Assembly: GCA_914767715.1 (NCBI GenBank)
Contig: OU612072.1
Span: forward strand, 25,358,001 to 25,422,000
Direction of reading: 5' to 3'
Length of the DNA stretch: 64,000 nt
Source: Membranipora membranacea
Taxonomy: Eukaryota; Bryozoa; Gymnolaemata; Cheilostomatida; Membraniporidae
This document shows positions 36,718 through 50,335 of the stretch, piece after piece. Made by a program: the position numbers and the translations under genes. The notes below the pieces were generated by a model, which worked only from the letters and a program-made list of their open reading frames with translations, ran no database searches and was not told the DNA's origin. Positions within the stretch are counted from its first letter, which is position 1, and the number at the start of each line of letters is the position of its first letter.

Positions 36718-38050
36718 GAAAATCTGCTCTCTTGGGATGACTCATCTCTTAAAATCACAAATTGTCAATTATGATTTCAACTTTGTTATATGATGGTATC
36801 TGACAAGTTTGGTCATGTTTTTCATAATCTGTGGCTAATAACACATCAAAGTCTCCACTTCGCCAATCAGAACATTGCAACAAATAACAGAGAGTACACA
36901 ATCATAATATTCTATGATGTCACAAACTGACAATTTTGTGTTCAATCATCAGCGTATGATCGCAACACAGCATATGCTCTTCTATTTGTGCTGAAAAATG
37001 TGAAGCAAACGAAGAAATACAACTCCTAAATGAAAAAGGTGGCATCTCCCTTTTCCTCAAACCCAGGCTTGGTAGTTTTTAGTTTCAGAAGCTTCATCTC
37101 TAAGTTGTAACTATATGCATTGTAACATATGAAAACATGTTTTGCAGTTGAAAATTATCTTTTGTATGCTATGGCAGGCTCAATACTTGGGGACCGTGAA
37201 GAAATCAGATAGAAACCACTCTCCGACGCCGGTTTGCCAAATGGCACCAACATAGAAACAGTTTTTTTCACACTCAAGTGTCACTGAAATGTGATGTAAG
37301 GCTGAGCGTAACCAATCAAAAGGGTTTCAAACAAGTTATCATTGAGTGATAGCAGATTGCACCTTATGCATAAGGGAAACTGCTGCAAAACCCTGATTGC
37401 CCTTTAAGTCTGTTTCTTTAATATGAATGTTAGAGAGCTCATAAAAATTGCAAGGACATCTGCTAATAAAATGCGCCCCTTCGAACTTCTTAAAGCAACT
37501 ACCCTTTTCGACTAGTATTCACGCACTTGTTTTGAAATATTATTAGAGGCAAATTATCACAATTGATATGTCAAAAGCCCAATGGAAAGCAACTGCCATA
37601 ACTTATCCTGAAAATTTTCTAAATGGCGTTGGTTTTCTTGCCAGTATGTTCGGCATCTTCCAACGGGCAATCTATCATTGCATGTAAATTAATCTCATTA
37701 TCATTTTTTAACTACCTAAATTCAATCGATACAGTTCTGTTACTTTTTAGCCAGAGCAGATGCTCAAAGTAACAAAAGTTCCTGATCAAGTGATTCACAT
37801 TGGATCCTTAATAACTGCTGGGTTTGATCTCACAGTCATGTGTATGAGTTATATTCCAGATGTTAAAGTTATTTGCTCAAATTTGACGACAAACAATTGT
37901 AATTGGAGCAATTTTTTATTATAGTACCGAATGATGTCATCGAAGCAATTATGAATTCACAACCAAACTAATTCTTAAGTTTAATTCATAGCGAGGTGTG
38001 AAAGTAAGCATACAGCTTTTTCAATTCGGCACTGATCTGTTGTGTTGAAG

Positions 38051-38155
38051 TTACTTTCCTGTACATTTGCCGTCCCAACAAAAACTAATACCCCATTGTG
38101 CTGCGGTCATTCCTGCTAGCATTAGAAGTGCAGTAAGTCCGTATAAGATATTCAT
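38051..38155 (-). CDS. Candidate short secreted peptide (34 aa) or signal-peptide exon
   Basis: ATG at 38155 to TAA at 38051. Residues 1-19 form a convincing signal peptide (LTALLMLAGM core, Ala-Ala before the likely cleavage). The remaining 15 residues contain FCWDGKC, a possible small disulfide ring. The layout, signal then [N/S]-aromatic-Cys-x-Asp-Gly, is shared with exon 1 of the two secreted genes at 11817-11916 and 16225-16330. This may therefore be a first exon of a third member, using the gaaa/gtaact donor just before the stop. I could not find a matching second exon. Either reading is tentative. Confidence 0.35.
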   Translation of the reverse strand: MNILYGLTALLMLAGMTAAQWGISFCWDGKCTGK

Positions 38156-38191
38156 CTTCTGGAAAAGACAGAGAAAATATTGGTCACTGAT

Positions 38192-38993
38192 TGAAGACAC
38201 TGCATTTTATGCCCAAGAATTGTTGAACAATTCTAGAATTGTTCAATATTGACCCATATATAATTACCCAACCAGCAACCATTATTGTATAATTATAACC
38301 CTGCCTGCTAAATAAATTACATTTCGTATTGCTATTGTATGGTTTAAGTATAAGCCTTTACAGTTCTAGTCAATATTATATAATTGGCTTGACATTGTAT
38401 TAGAGGAGTTTGCATGTAGATGACCAGGCAAGAGAGTTGCTATAATGAATAGATGTTGCTGTGTAATTTAGCATGAAAGACTGTGTAGCGGGAGGCCTAG
38501 GTTCAATTCCCGGTTAGGGCAAATCTTTTCTTTTTGTTTTTTCATGATGGAACTCAAAAGCATTCCATTTGAATTGAGGGTAAGTAGTGCCAAATTGTTG
38601 CATGAAAGCTTATGATCCTCCCTTCATACCACCCAACTGGAAACCAAGCAAAGACTCATCCCTCTACGAGAATATCCTGCACCAGTTTATGACTTGTATG
38701 CATACTGATAATTTACTGATGCTGAGGATAGGTTGATATTAAAAAAAAATTAATCATTTCCAAGTTTCAGAGTAACAGCATTCATCAGGTTAAAGACTGC
38801 CGTTTCAATATTAACTCTGCGTGACTGCTCCCATGTATATGTTCTGCTTGATAGACGAGGAAAATCAGACCCACCCAATTCCACACGCTAATTTGGTCAT
38901 CTTCCAATCATTACGGTATCTGACCAATTTTTATGAAGATCCAGGCTGTGACATTCTAGAATTGTTCAACGATTCTTGGGCATGAAACGCAGT
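38192..38993. repeat. Element bounded by ~45-bp inverted repeats
   Basis: The left arm about 38192-38237 (tgcccaagaat.gttgaacaa, ttctagaat) recurs inverted at about 38947-38993. The left arm additionally contains a self-complementary gaacaattctagaattgttc. The interior includes a tRNA-like SINE head but no ORF of note. Confidence 0.6.
38440..38525 (+). repeat. tRNA-like SINE relic
   Basis: ggttcaattcccggttaggg is a good B box with the 3' arm of a tRNA-like head, compared with gggttcgactcccaggtaggg at 25730. The A box is poorly preserved. Not a functional tRNA. Confidence 0.5.
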
Positions 38994-39544
38994 TAGAAAT
39001 GTGTAAATTTAATTGTTAACCTCACAAAATTACTCATTTTACTTCAAACTTGAAATTCAATTGTAATCAGTTTTTAGCATGATATAAACACACTGCACCT
39101 TCATTCTGGCACTACAGTCGCTACCCTCAATATACGCACACACTGAGACTTTATTTTGCTACAACAATCCCTTCCCCTGAATGTTTCATGAAACCATAAA
39201 TATTTATTCACATCCAGAGGGAGTATGCTCCATAGTAATTTGAATAGACTCACCCTGTTAGATATTGTTTGCAGTCTGTGATATTCAGTGATCGGAGAAG
39301 AGAAGGTTGTGATTTTTCTTAAGACGCATTGACCTTTATATACCCAAACTGTTCAGGCATGAGTGCAGCTGTGATTTTTTATTTATGATTTTAATGATAT
39401 ATGATAAGCTTCAGCGGGGTTTTACGAAATTAATGCCAGAAATTTCAAATCGAACAACAAACTTGGTAAATGTTAATATAAAGTACAGCACAGCTGATTA
39501 TATTCTGTATATGGAAATCATGATTGATTATGAATATTGAAATA

Positions 39545-39735
39545 CTTATTAAAAAGTGACACTAAAGGATACAAATCACTGACCAATACATCTGAAATGC
39601 TAGTGTCATTACCTGGTAAGCTTTGTTTGGAATGATAAATTTGGTAATAATGGACATCATTGTCACGTGCCATGAAAGTTATCATTGTGACTTGACCATG
39701 GCTAAGTTATCATGACACTGGTTAGCGGTTGCTCC
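39545..39735. repeat. Dispersed repeat R, diverged copy
   Basis: aaagtgacactaaaggatacaaatcactg...catgaaagttatcattgt parallels 8165-8384 in order and spacing. Confidence 0.6.
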
Positions 39736-40159
39736 ATAGTACATCAACTTCCATTTGAAAACTGAATATCCTGCCACTAGCATTAGTTTTGAAATAAAGA
39801 TCTTATACTTGAACTAGAATAATAAAGGTATCTATACTGTATAAAAGGTTGAGATGGGTTACCGTATGACCAATATTATTAACTGAGATTTTATTTATTG
39901 AAATTGTTGGAATTATTTGCATTGCAACAGGCTCATATCCAAATTCAATTGACAACAGTTACAATACAAAAACTCAGCAATGCCGATATTTAAGTTCAGA
40001 AAATGTTCAAGTCTCAGTGGGGTCATATAAATTATGCTGTTGATTTTCAGGTGATATAAAAACAGGAGCATCTGATTTAATGACAAAGTCTTAACCGCTT
40101 TATTCCAATACAACTCGGTTCTTAGTGACACAATTTAAACCGCTCAATAAATGTTGACA

Positions 40160-40370
40160 TTTAGATAACAGCTTATAAAAGTGACAATAAATGATACAAA
40201 TAACTGATTAATAACTCTGACATCTGCCATGAAACATATGCCTCATCATTATCATCAAACATAAACAATTGCACTTCATTATTGTTCTATTATCGTACTA
40301 TTATTATCATGACACTAGGATATGTTATCCGATGATGGCTAAGTCATCATGAGGCTATTCAGCATTGTTG
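40160..40370. repeat. Dispersed repeat R, diverged copy, 570 bp before the duplication
   Basis: The first ~60 bp are nearly identical to 8160-8216 (ttagata.cagct.ataaaagtgacaataaatg). The rest is diverged, ending in tcatgacactagg / gatggctaagtcatcatg. Confidence 0.6.
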
Positions 40371-43300
40371 TTACCGCACAACTATGTTTATTGGAGTTCA
40401 GGCGAGACAGACCATCTATATGGTGTCATTTTTCTCATTTCAGGATTGCACCTAATGAGCTGCACTTTTTATGTTTGATGAATATGATGAGGGTAATCAA
40501 ATTTGAAAAAACCTTGTTTCTTTTTATGGCTGATGACATTGATTGCCATGATTCATTTATCGACTACTCCATTATAGACCCCACGGTTTCTGCACGAGTT
40601 TCAATAATATCTTTTCTTATGCCAAGAAAAATGCAACTGGCACATATACTATTTCTCTCAACTCTCAGCGCATTTGGCGTTCTGATTTTTTGCAGGTCAT
40701 AGCGAGGTCACTAACCATATTCTTAGCCAGATTTAATACATATTTACTTATTTTATGATTAGTCGAGATTCTAGTCAATGTATGACTGGGCAAGATTAAA
40801 TCTTTAAGGAAATATGATACAAACCAGCAGCAATGACTTGCTGTATTGTGTAATGGATTCGTCACGCCATGTGATGGGTGTTATGAAACTACCACAAATA
40901 CAATTTCTGGGTCAGACAATGTTAAGCTTAGCTCCCATTTATTTTCAAGCATACTGTGGTGACATTAATCATTCTTACCTATTTCTGCCACATGAACGCA
41001 AATGTTGTAAAAGCTTGTCTCCCAGGCACACAAACAACTTTGAGGCTTCTTTTAATGACAGGCCAAATATCAGAGTTTCTCAAACAAGGAAAGCTAGATG
41101 CAGTTAACAACTTTCAGACTGAAATACTCCTCGAAATCATGAACAACTAAATAACTCAACATTAACTCAACATTGTAATTTTTCGTTTAACACATAAATT
41201 TCATAGATTTCAAGGGTGATGACTCCTCTGATGGAACAGATATAAAGGCTTCGGAAACCATCAAGCTGAGTATCAATTTGTGCACTCTTAATAGACAATG
41301 GATGACTGCCTCCACATTCATCGACGTCCAACCCGTTCTAAAAGAGTAGTCACCAGCACTGGATCCTGGCCAAACACCTCATAATTTCTTCACAGCATTT
41401 TTTTTCATAATTTCCTTATAATTTCTTCTTAATTTTCCTCATAATTTTCGTCATAATTTTCCTCATAGTTTCTCATCATAATTTCTTCTAATAATATTCT
41501 CTCATAATTTCTCCTTATAATTTCTTCTAATAATTTTCTCTCATTGTTACCCTGGGTCTGAAGCTTTCTGGTAGTCGGAGCTGCCTGTCTCGGTCAATAC
41601 CTCAAAACTAGGCATCACCGACGACGAGCAGGCAGTCTCAACTCCTCAGCTCAACAGCCTCAGGTCCTTAGATGATTATGAGAATTCAAAATAATAACAA
41701 AAAATAGAAATTTTTTCTCCAATAATTTCAAGACTTAAAATCAATTTTATTGCATCAAAGTCCATTAACTTTCCTCCTACTCACGTGTGAATTTGATTTG
41801 AAAATTTCATAGGTACCCCCTCGAACTGCGACCCTTACTCCTTATTAAAATGAGATGGTTCCATGATTTACTGTGGTTTTCTTGAATTAAGAGGAAGATC
41901 ATTTTTATGCACTTAATAATCCAGCTGGTTGTGAACTTGTAATATAGAAAATAACATAGCGTGAGTACAAAGCCAATAAATCATGGTTTAATTATCAGTA
42001 CAATGGTGTACAGACTTTGTATACCATGGAGTACTTGACACCAGCTTACAAATGCTAATCCATAAATGATTGGCATCTTTGCTTGGATTTATTTTTAATC
42101 ACGCTTGTCTCCAATACAGGGTGTGAATCAATGAATACTGTCACTGAATACTGGTAAATGATATGAATAGATTTTCTCGATATACTGACGGAGATGATAC
42201 TTATGATGTCTACTTACTTTTTCAATAAAGTAAAGAGCTAGGTAAAGTAAGGAGTTAATTAAACAAAAACAATAGTCTGAAGGTCCTGAGATCTCTCCTC
42301 ACTCGGCGAGCACCAATTGTGGGATTCCGGGTTATTGAGTCACCACATTAACTATCCGCTACTGAGATCTGTGCTCATGAGCTCGGCATGATGATTCTCT
42401 CTATGTGACACTGACTTATTTAGATGTGATCTCATTTGACTCAAGAGCATGCCTTTTAATTCTTATCAAGTTTAAAATCAAACGCAATTAAACTAAACAA
42501 TACATGTCTGATTTCAACAAGTTATTCTTTCTAGTTGATGATGCCATGCATGCTCAATTTAATACATTTAACTAAATTAGTCGATGATACAAATAATCCA
42601 ACTAACTGTTATACTGTGCCATTATTAAATAATAAGTTCTATTTCCCTATAAATATCAGTAATGTAAATAAAAATATTATGATAAAAACTGTAAAACTTC
42701 CATGACTAAAAACTGACCTGTCTCCAAATGAAGTTGCAAACAAAGAGGAGCTGTATGTCGACCAGGTGGTTGCCAAACAGATCATGCTTTTCCATTGGTG
42801 AACCATGGATATGGCATGGTTCAGACACATCAAAAAACTGCTGACGCTCATCAGTAAACAAACACAAGAAAACACCAAAACACATCGGCGCCAAAAGTGG
42901 GCTGATCGGCCACAAGAGTGGGTTGATCGGCCGCAAGATTGGGTACAGATATTAAGATTAGCACTTTGATTTAATTCAGTTGCCTTCGATCAAGGTTCCT
43001 TTCATTCAGTTCACTTTGATCGAGGTTAAATTTCCTGTCTGTTACTAGCGTGTCCTCGAGTCGAGTTTGAGTGTACTGATGATGATGCTTGCTAAAATAT
43101 TGGATGTTGTTATTGTGTTTGATGTTGGTATAGAAAATTCTCCTGTTTGCTGCTGTAGATGCAACATCTGCACCCCCTGATTGCAATTGTCCTCGATTGC
43201 TATGACATGTCATAAGATCTGGCATGTAGATGCGACAAAACAATGGATTGGTAGTTATAAAGATAGTTGGCCAAAGGTCAAATGTGGTAGGCGGATTATG

Positions 43301-44212
43301 TAGGTAAAGATAATTGCTCCATTATAATAGTAAATCTGGGATCCACCTACTGGCCGGACAGAACATCATAGTGTACTACAAATAACATGGTAAATTATGA
43401 AACAATAGGTAAAAATGAGCCCAGGCATTTAATGCCTCCGATAGAAGGTTCAACGGCAGAATCTCATTGCAGTGCACAGAGTCCTGGAATTTGGTACAGC
43501 CATTGCAGCCATATTCTGTTGGTCTTATGTGTCAATTATGACTTGATCAGCAAGTAAAATTGATAGATATATATATAAACAGTGGTGATATTACAAGCTA
43601 GGCCATCCCATAAACATATCTGCAAAATATGTTGAGTATGATGTATTTATTCACAATTTTAGAAACTTATTAGCTGGGCTGCATTATAATTAAAATGCCG
43701 ATCGCGGGCTAAGGTTGGATAGACAGGGGAACCCTAAACTCGAAGTGAGATACATCAAGTGGCAAGGGGGCAAGCCAAAAATTCGTAAAATCTACGAACC
43801 ATCTACATCAAGTGAATTCAGATTTTATATTAGGTACTTTACCAGCTAAAAACGCACAGAATTTGTTTACAATTATCAATTTGACATCCAAATTTGAGTA
43901 ATTATTAATCTTAACCACATTCACAACATAGAGGCAATGATAATCATCATCATCTACAGACTATGTCTCACGTCTTCAACTTCAGCTACATCAAGTGATG
44001 ACAACTAAAGATTTTTCACAGTTACCGACACTACCTGATGCACCTAATACAATGACTGACACACTGGACAAGGGAGATGCTTCCACTGCTCTTGCAACGT
44101 ACCATGAAAGGAGCAGATTCCTTGTCATGTAAATGTTGCCAAGGCGCGTATAATTCATTACTCAGGTTGGTGGCCCTGGAATGTGCAATTTTAGTCATTG
44201 TTCCATGTTTGA

Positions 44213-44902
44213 TTACAGTTGATCATCATCATCTGCCTCTTGTTGTGATTCGTTGCTATCAGCAGCTTCCTCAAATCCAACATAGTTTCCTGATGGAAAA
44301 ACAGTTCTAATCTTTTTGGTGACACACTGAGGGATATGTCTTCGCTGCTTGTATCCACATTTTCCGTATATCCATACTGTAAACTGTCTGTATGCAATAT
44401 ACCTTCTTTTGGCATCGGTAAGTCTTCGGTTCCTTATACCAGGATGTCCAGCTTTTTGATACAAGTAGGCAACTCTATCAAGCATTGTTGTATACAAGCA
44501 TTGATGGAAAAATGATGGATGCAAAGTTATGCATTGATATCGCCCTGTATCTGCAAATAAAACGTTCTCAGCACACATTGCCTTTATTTCTTCAGACTCC
44601 TGGCAGCAGCTGACATCGAAGAAACTTTTGGCAAACTTTACTGGCACACAGCAACCATTACAGAGACACCAGTCTACAGCTGTGATACGCTGCTCATACA
44701 ATCTCTGTCTTGCCTCCTTTCTCGCTTGCGCAGCGGCTAACTCTCCAGGTTGCGCTGGTTGTTCGTCACTCCATCCAGGAGAAACATTGCCTTTGTTTCG
44801 CCGATCATTATTTGTTTGAAGCCGCTGTAGCCACCCCAGAGCATAATCATCACCCTCACTGTCACTTGAACTTCAATCAGCGATGTTGAACCTCCTAGCC
44901 AT
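44213..44902 (-). CDS. P2X7-type intracellular domain protein, second copy
   Basis: This is the duplicate of the ORF at 3314-4003, the same length and in the same context. In the C-terminal 162 residues only two changes are seen (Leu to Phe in the HPS.F segment and Ala to Pro before the GIRN motif). All Cys and His of the domain core are kept. The TGA at codon 10 (44873-44875) is shared, so it predates the duplication. Beyond that stop the frame is open in both copies. That may mean continued use of a downstream start, or simply that too little time has passed. Function inferred from the domain only: cytosolic zinc-binding module of unknown role. Confidence 0.68.
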
Positions 44903-45277
44903 AATCAGCTTATGAATAAGAAATGCCTTGGCATCTTTGCAATCTATCAAACACAAATATATCTGTATTCCAAACAATTTTACACTATAGTGCTACATAA
45001 ATAAACGATTGTTGTTGGTGGGGGCTAATTTTATTTTGCCCACAATGCAATCTTGCCTGACAGAATAGGTTAAACATGTTCCATTTCACCTTGCATATTA
45101 TTTACCAGTGATCCATAATGGATAACAACCCTTTTCACAAGCCCTAGAAATGGATGTTGGCAAAATAAGAACAACATGGTATCTTTGAGTCATCCGACCA
45201 TCTAAGTAATTGCTTGTGTTTCACAAAGATCAAAGTCAGATCATAGTTCTCTAACTGTATGGTATTATAATCATCTA

Positions 45278-45303
45278 TTATTATTATTATTATTATTATT
45301 ATT
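45278..45303. repeat. (ATT)n microsatellite, expanded in copy 2
   Basis: Copy 1 (about 4378-4402) has three ATT units followed by unique sequence (atgaactcg). Copy 2 has nine or more uninterrupted units, replacing that sequence. Confidence 0.85.
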
Positions 45304-45824
45304 ACAGTTATGCAAACACATCTTGCCAAGGATGGTTGCCAGAGCTTTCAAACTATGAATAAAGACACTCTATTCATCAATTTATCATCACTGAAAGATG
45401 TCTGTTAAATATTTGTTGATGTAAATAATCTGTGGATATTAGTAGCTATAACACTGTGTATGACATATTAGCCTTTTGGGACTACTATATCAGAGCCCTA
45501 TATAAACACTATTGGCCTGCTTTGCAGCAAACATTGTGTCACATGAAGATGCTAGCATTGTAGCAGAATAATTAGGATGGCTACCATAGCGATGTAAAAA
45601 CAACAACAATTTTTTTTTTTTCTTATCGGTAACAAGTAGTGCATTTCTTTATTATTGCTGCCTCTTTTAGTGATTTTATGGAATATTGCGATTCTGACGC
45701 AACGATCCCTTTAATAATCCAGCTGGTTGTGAACCTGTAATATGGAAAATAACATAGAGTGAGTTACAAAGCCAATAAATCATGGTTTAATTATCAGTAC
45801 AATGGTGTACAGTGTGTATACCAT

Positions 45825-47414
45825 TAGGCCAGAAGCAGCTATAGCATTAGTTGTTATGGCACGGACAATATTTGATGGCAGGATATTGATCACGTTTTAT
45901 ACTTCATTGGTGTATATTCTGTAAAATTCACTGGGTGTACCCAGTTATAGTGGTCATATTTAGAAATTAAAAGGTGTTTTTTTTTGGCGTTATATGTGTG
46001 GGGAAATAACTCCTATTCTGTGTAGTCTAACTAATCTAATCATGAGGGAATTCCAGGTTGAAATTGCATTGTTGGATTAGTTGACGTGGCAATTAATTCA
46101 CGAAGTAAACTTGTAGAGAAGTCTGCTCGTATCAGACCAACACAAATTGAAAAATTTCAATTGAATTATGTCAAACTTCTTATGGGACTAGTATGATATT
46201 GTATGGTCTTAAGACCACTGTCTTGGGGCAATTACCAACAACATTTTTGATGTTTCAAATGCCTCTTATGACATTTGTTGGCTGGCTATCTTTTGCATAA
46301 CACATGAGCAAAGAGTTCAATGAGTGCCTCACTTTTCAGCAAAGGAACCCAATTGTCAGAGTCTAAACAACTTATATATGCCCCAGCTTCGCATACTTTC
46401 CTAACATGCTAATGACATGATATGGGGATATGCAGTAGCGCTGTCTCTCACCAACCACGTCATGCAATGATAAAACATATACAATGTAGAACCCAGGACT
46501 ACTGCATCAAACTCTTGACTTCCGACTAATCACATATCGATAGTGTGAATATTTGGGATATGCAGTGGTGCTGCGGCTGAGCTTTTCAACTGGGTACACA
46601 TTTTTTTCCTACATCAAATTTGTCTCACGGCTGGGCTGCTTTTTGTCTTGTTCTCATTGAGATGTAGTGCTGTCGCTGACCACCTTTTAAAATTATGTGA
46701 TAGAATATCTTGTTAAAATCATAGTGGATCGGGAGCAACAGACATGCAGGCAATTGGATCAAACTTGTTCTAGGTTACACCCTTATTTCTTTATATTCAG
46801 CACTTAATTATACCCTTGGAACACCTTTTATTTAAACTCTTAATATTTCAATCATTAAAAGCAATCTTTAGAGGAAATGAGGATATGCTGCTGCTGACAT
46901 GATCGCTACAACTGGGTACACCCTTAATATTGGATTCAGCACGTTGTTCCACCCTAGAAACATCTTTTATTGAATTCTTAACATTTCACTTATTATAATT
47001 ATGCAATTTTGAGAAATATTTCGGATATACTGCTGCAAGACAGTATCACACTAACCTCACAAAGATCTGACATTATACTTATTGAAAATATAAATTTGTC
47101 CTGATCTAACACGAGCAGACTTCTGCAAGTTTAAATTGGCAAGTCAACAAAATCCCCACAATGCAGTTTCAACCTGGAATACCCTGAAGATTAGATTAGT
47201 AATATTACACAGAATAGGAGTTATGGCCCCACACATATAATGCAAAAACAAAACACCTTTTAATTTCTAAATATGACCATTAAAACTTGGTACACCCGGT
47301 GAATTTTACAGAAGAAACATCAATGAAGTATAATATGCAATCAGTTTCCTGCCATCAAAAATTGTCCGTGCCATTTTTTTATAGAGCAGTTACAGCTAGG
47401 TTGCTTCTGGCCTA
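45825..47414. mobile_element. Long-TIR element, copy 2 (carried by the segmental duplication)
   Basis: Same termini, same CAT flanks and same position within X2 as 4918-6506. It was therefore present before the segmental duplication. Only scattered substitutions separate the copies. Confidence 0.82.
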
Positions 47415-49204
47415 CATGGAGTACTTGACACAAGCTTACAAATGCTAATCCATAAATGATTGGCATCTTTGCTTGGATTTATTTTTAATCACGCTTGTCT
47501 CCGGTACAGGGTGTGAATCAATGTATACAGTCACTGAATACTGGTAAATATTATTTATAGATTTTCTTGATATACTGACGGAGACGATACTTATTATGTC
47601 TACTTACGATTTCAATAAAGTAAAGAGCTAGGTAAAGTAAGGAGTTATTTATACAGAAACAATAGCCAATAAATCATGGTTTAATTATCAGTACAATGGT
47701 GTACAGATTTTGTATACCATGGAGTACTTGACACCAGCTTACAAATGCTAATCCATAAATGATTGGCATCTTTGCTTGGATTTATTTTTAATCACGCTTG
47801 TCTCCAATACAGGGTGTGAATCAATGAATACTGTCACTGAATACTGGTAAATGATATGAATAGATTTTCTCGATATACTGACGGAGATGATACTTATGAT
47901 GTCTACTTACGATTTCAATAAAGTAAAGAGCTAGGTAAAGTAAGGAGTTAATTAAACAAAAACAATAGTCTGAAGGTTGTGAGATCTCTCCTCACTCGGC
48001 GAGCACCAATTGTGGGATTCCGGGTTATGGAGTCACCACATTAACTATCCGCTACTGAGATCTGTGCTCATGAGCTCGGCATGATGATTCTCACTATGTG
48101 ACACTGACTTATTTAGATGTGATCTCATTTGATTCAAGATTAAACCCTTGACTCAAGAGCATGCCTTTTAATTCTTATCAAGTTTAAAATCAAACGCAAT
48201 TCAACTAAACAATACATTTCTGATTTCAACAAGTTATTCTTTCTAGTTGATTATTCCATGCATGCTCAATTTAATTCATTTAACTAAATTAGTCGATGAT
48301 ACAATAATCCAACCAAGTATTATACTGTGCCATTATCAAATAATAAGGAAAGTTCTATTTCCCTATAAATATCATTAATGAAAATAAAAATATTGTGATA
48401 AAAACTGTAAAACTTCCATGACTAAAAACTGACTTGTCTACAAATGAAGTTGCAAGCAAAGAGGAGCTGCATGTCGACCAGATGGTTGCCAAACGGATCA
48501 TGCTTTTTTATTGGTGAACCATGCTCTTATATAGCATGGTTCCAGACACATTAAAAAACTGCTGACGCTCATCAGTCAACAAACACAAGAAAACACCAAA
48601 ACACATGTGGTAGGCGGATTATGTAGGTAAACATAATTGCCCCATTATAATAGTAAATCTGGGATCCACCAACTGGCCGTACCGAATATCATCGCGTACT
48701 ATAAATAACATGGTAAATTATGAAACAATAGGTAAAAATGAGCCCGGACATTTAATGCCCCCGAGAGAAGGTTTAACGGCAGAATCTCATTGCAGTGCAC
48801 AGAGTCCTGGAATTTGGTACAGCCATTGCAGCCATATTCTGTTGGCATTTTGTGTTTGTTATGCGGTCAATCAAAGCCGATTTGGATGTGAGAAGGTTCA
48901 CAATGTGGTTAACAACACGAACATGCTGGTCTTTGAAAAGACGCATCGTTAGCATGCCAAACGGCGTGGTTTGGCATGATCGACATGTGGAATTGCCTCC
49001 CCACGGGATTTTGTGGGCCTGTCTAGCTACACCTTTAGCCAATGATGAGCTAGTAATATTGACATTTAGATAAAAGCTCATAAAAGTGACAATAAATGAT
49101 ACAAATCACTGATTAACAACTCTACACACAGAAAAATTTTAGAGTTATTTCCATTGGAGAGGTATACACCTGAGGGTGCTGGGGGCTGGAACAATCAACA
49201 ATGA

Positions 49205-49305
49205 AAGCTCCCCCAGTGGGACTCGAACCCACAACTCCTGCGGCACTAATCGCCTGGCAGTGAATAGCAAGCACGCTAACCGATTGCGCCATCTCACCAT
49301 CCCCA
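49205..49305 (-). repeat. tRNA-derived SINE, family C
   Basis: On the minus strand an A box (tggcgcaatcggttagcg) is followed 44 bp later by a B box (gggttcgagtccc) and a complementary ctgggggagct arm. The spacing is longer than in a tRNA. It lies 80 bp inside the left end of the transposon. The following 49310-49560 includes three catgtctttcca-type short repeats and no gene. Confidence 0.7.
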
Positions 49306-49734
49306 AAAAAGAATGGGTCGATGGCGCTAATTAGATAGCCCGCTATTCACTACTCGTAGTTGTGTTCTCTCATCCCACAGCACATTCCAATCCACCATTG
49401 CCACCCTATGAAACACAGCGTACGTGTTAGGGTTATTGGCCTTACATGGCCCATTGCTGGGACCCCTTGTAGTAGGTTTAGCTGTCTTTCCAGCTTGTTA
49501 GCATGTCTTTCCATGCTGTCACATGTCTTTCCATGAGTCAGTCAGTAGACAAGTACACAAATGAATTTTTCCAAGGGTGAAGTGGGGCAACTATCTAGGA
49601 ATCAAGATAGAATCAAATACATATCACAAAGCTTCTAACAATGAATTGAAATCACCCTAAGAATTTATCATCTTTCTTTTGTTATGCACAGTATAAGCTG
49701 ATAGTCTGGTATAACAGTTTTGCTATGTGTGATT

Positions 49735-50075
49735 GATCAAAATGATTCTAAGGATAGACCATTATCCTGCTCCTAGATGCCATAGTAATTGCTCAAATAC
49801 ATCAAATGGACAGGTGAAAATCACCCCAAGTTCTCATCAGTGTCATTTTAGGCATAGATCATTTTAATCGCCCCAAATAGTTCATAGGATTCTTACATGT
49901 GATAGCAAATGCTAAAATACATGATCGACACCAGTGAAAATAACCTGAATGTATCATCAGTATCATTCTATGCATATGTCAATTTAAATCCCTCTAATAG
50001 TAGATAGGATGCTTAGATGTGACCGCTAAAACTCAAATGCATGATCCAAATCAGTGAAAACTACTCTTATTAACA
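49735..50075. repeat. Subterminal tandem repeats of the transposon (~120-bp unit, about three)
   Basis: The succession ag.taggat.ctta.atgtga, gctaaaa.tacatgatc, cagtgaaaat.acc, tcatcagt.tcatt recurs about three times with heavy divergence. Related aaatcac..taag and gattctta motifs occur close to both termini (about 49650 and 62520-62560). Subterminal arrays of this kind bind the transposase in CACTA-type elements; here that is an inference. Confidence 0.6.
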
Positions 50076-50335
50076 GCGATCCCATATCAGAAACCTGTTG
50101 GCATTTAAATGGCTACTGCTGATCAGCTATTGGAATCAAGCGAAGATTGTGAACCAAATACAAATTATTTATTTTTTAATAGACTCGTGAATAATACAGA
50201 TAATATAATGATGAAAAATCGGACTATAATTGCGAAGTTTTCACACAAAATTAAGCTTTATACAATACAACATAAGTATCTGCAATAGAATTGATACAAA
50301 AATCTCTGAACTATCGTGTAATAATGAAGCAAACA

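Larger units (their letters stand above)
36720..40930. other. Gene-poor interval
   Basis: Apart from the entries for 38051-38155, 38192-38993, 38440-38520, 39545-39735 and 40160-40370, I find only short unrelated frames. The plus-strand frame 40349-40702 contains a hydrophobic run (MQLAHILFLSTLSAFG) near its end, which could be a signal sequence but lacks a convincing donor. Confidence 0.45.
40937..49124. repeat. Segmental duplication, copy 2, left part
   Basis: This is a direct repeat of 1-8216, about 40.9 kb away, with scattered single-base differences. Differences include an (ATT)n expansion at about 45278-45303, a deletion near 42440, and a few lost bases near 42805-42830. It is cut at 49124 by the large transposon, and the remaining piece of the repeat is found at 62611-62781. 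Confidence 0.95.

Noticed and set aside
40814-41107. 97-codon frame crossing the left border of duplication copy 2
   Set aside because: It spans the 40937 alignment start with no splice or domain support, and copy 1 cannot be compared upstream of base 1.
49205-49305. Functional tRNA gene on the minus strand
   Set aside because: The A and B boxes are good, but the A-to-B spacing is too long and the arms do not make a full cloverleaf. A related fragment exists at 54355. SINE preferred.
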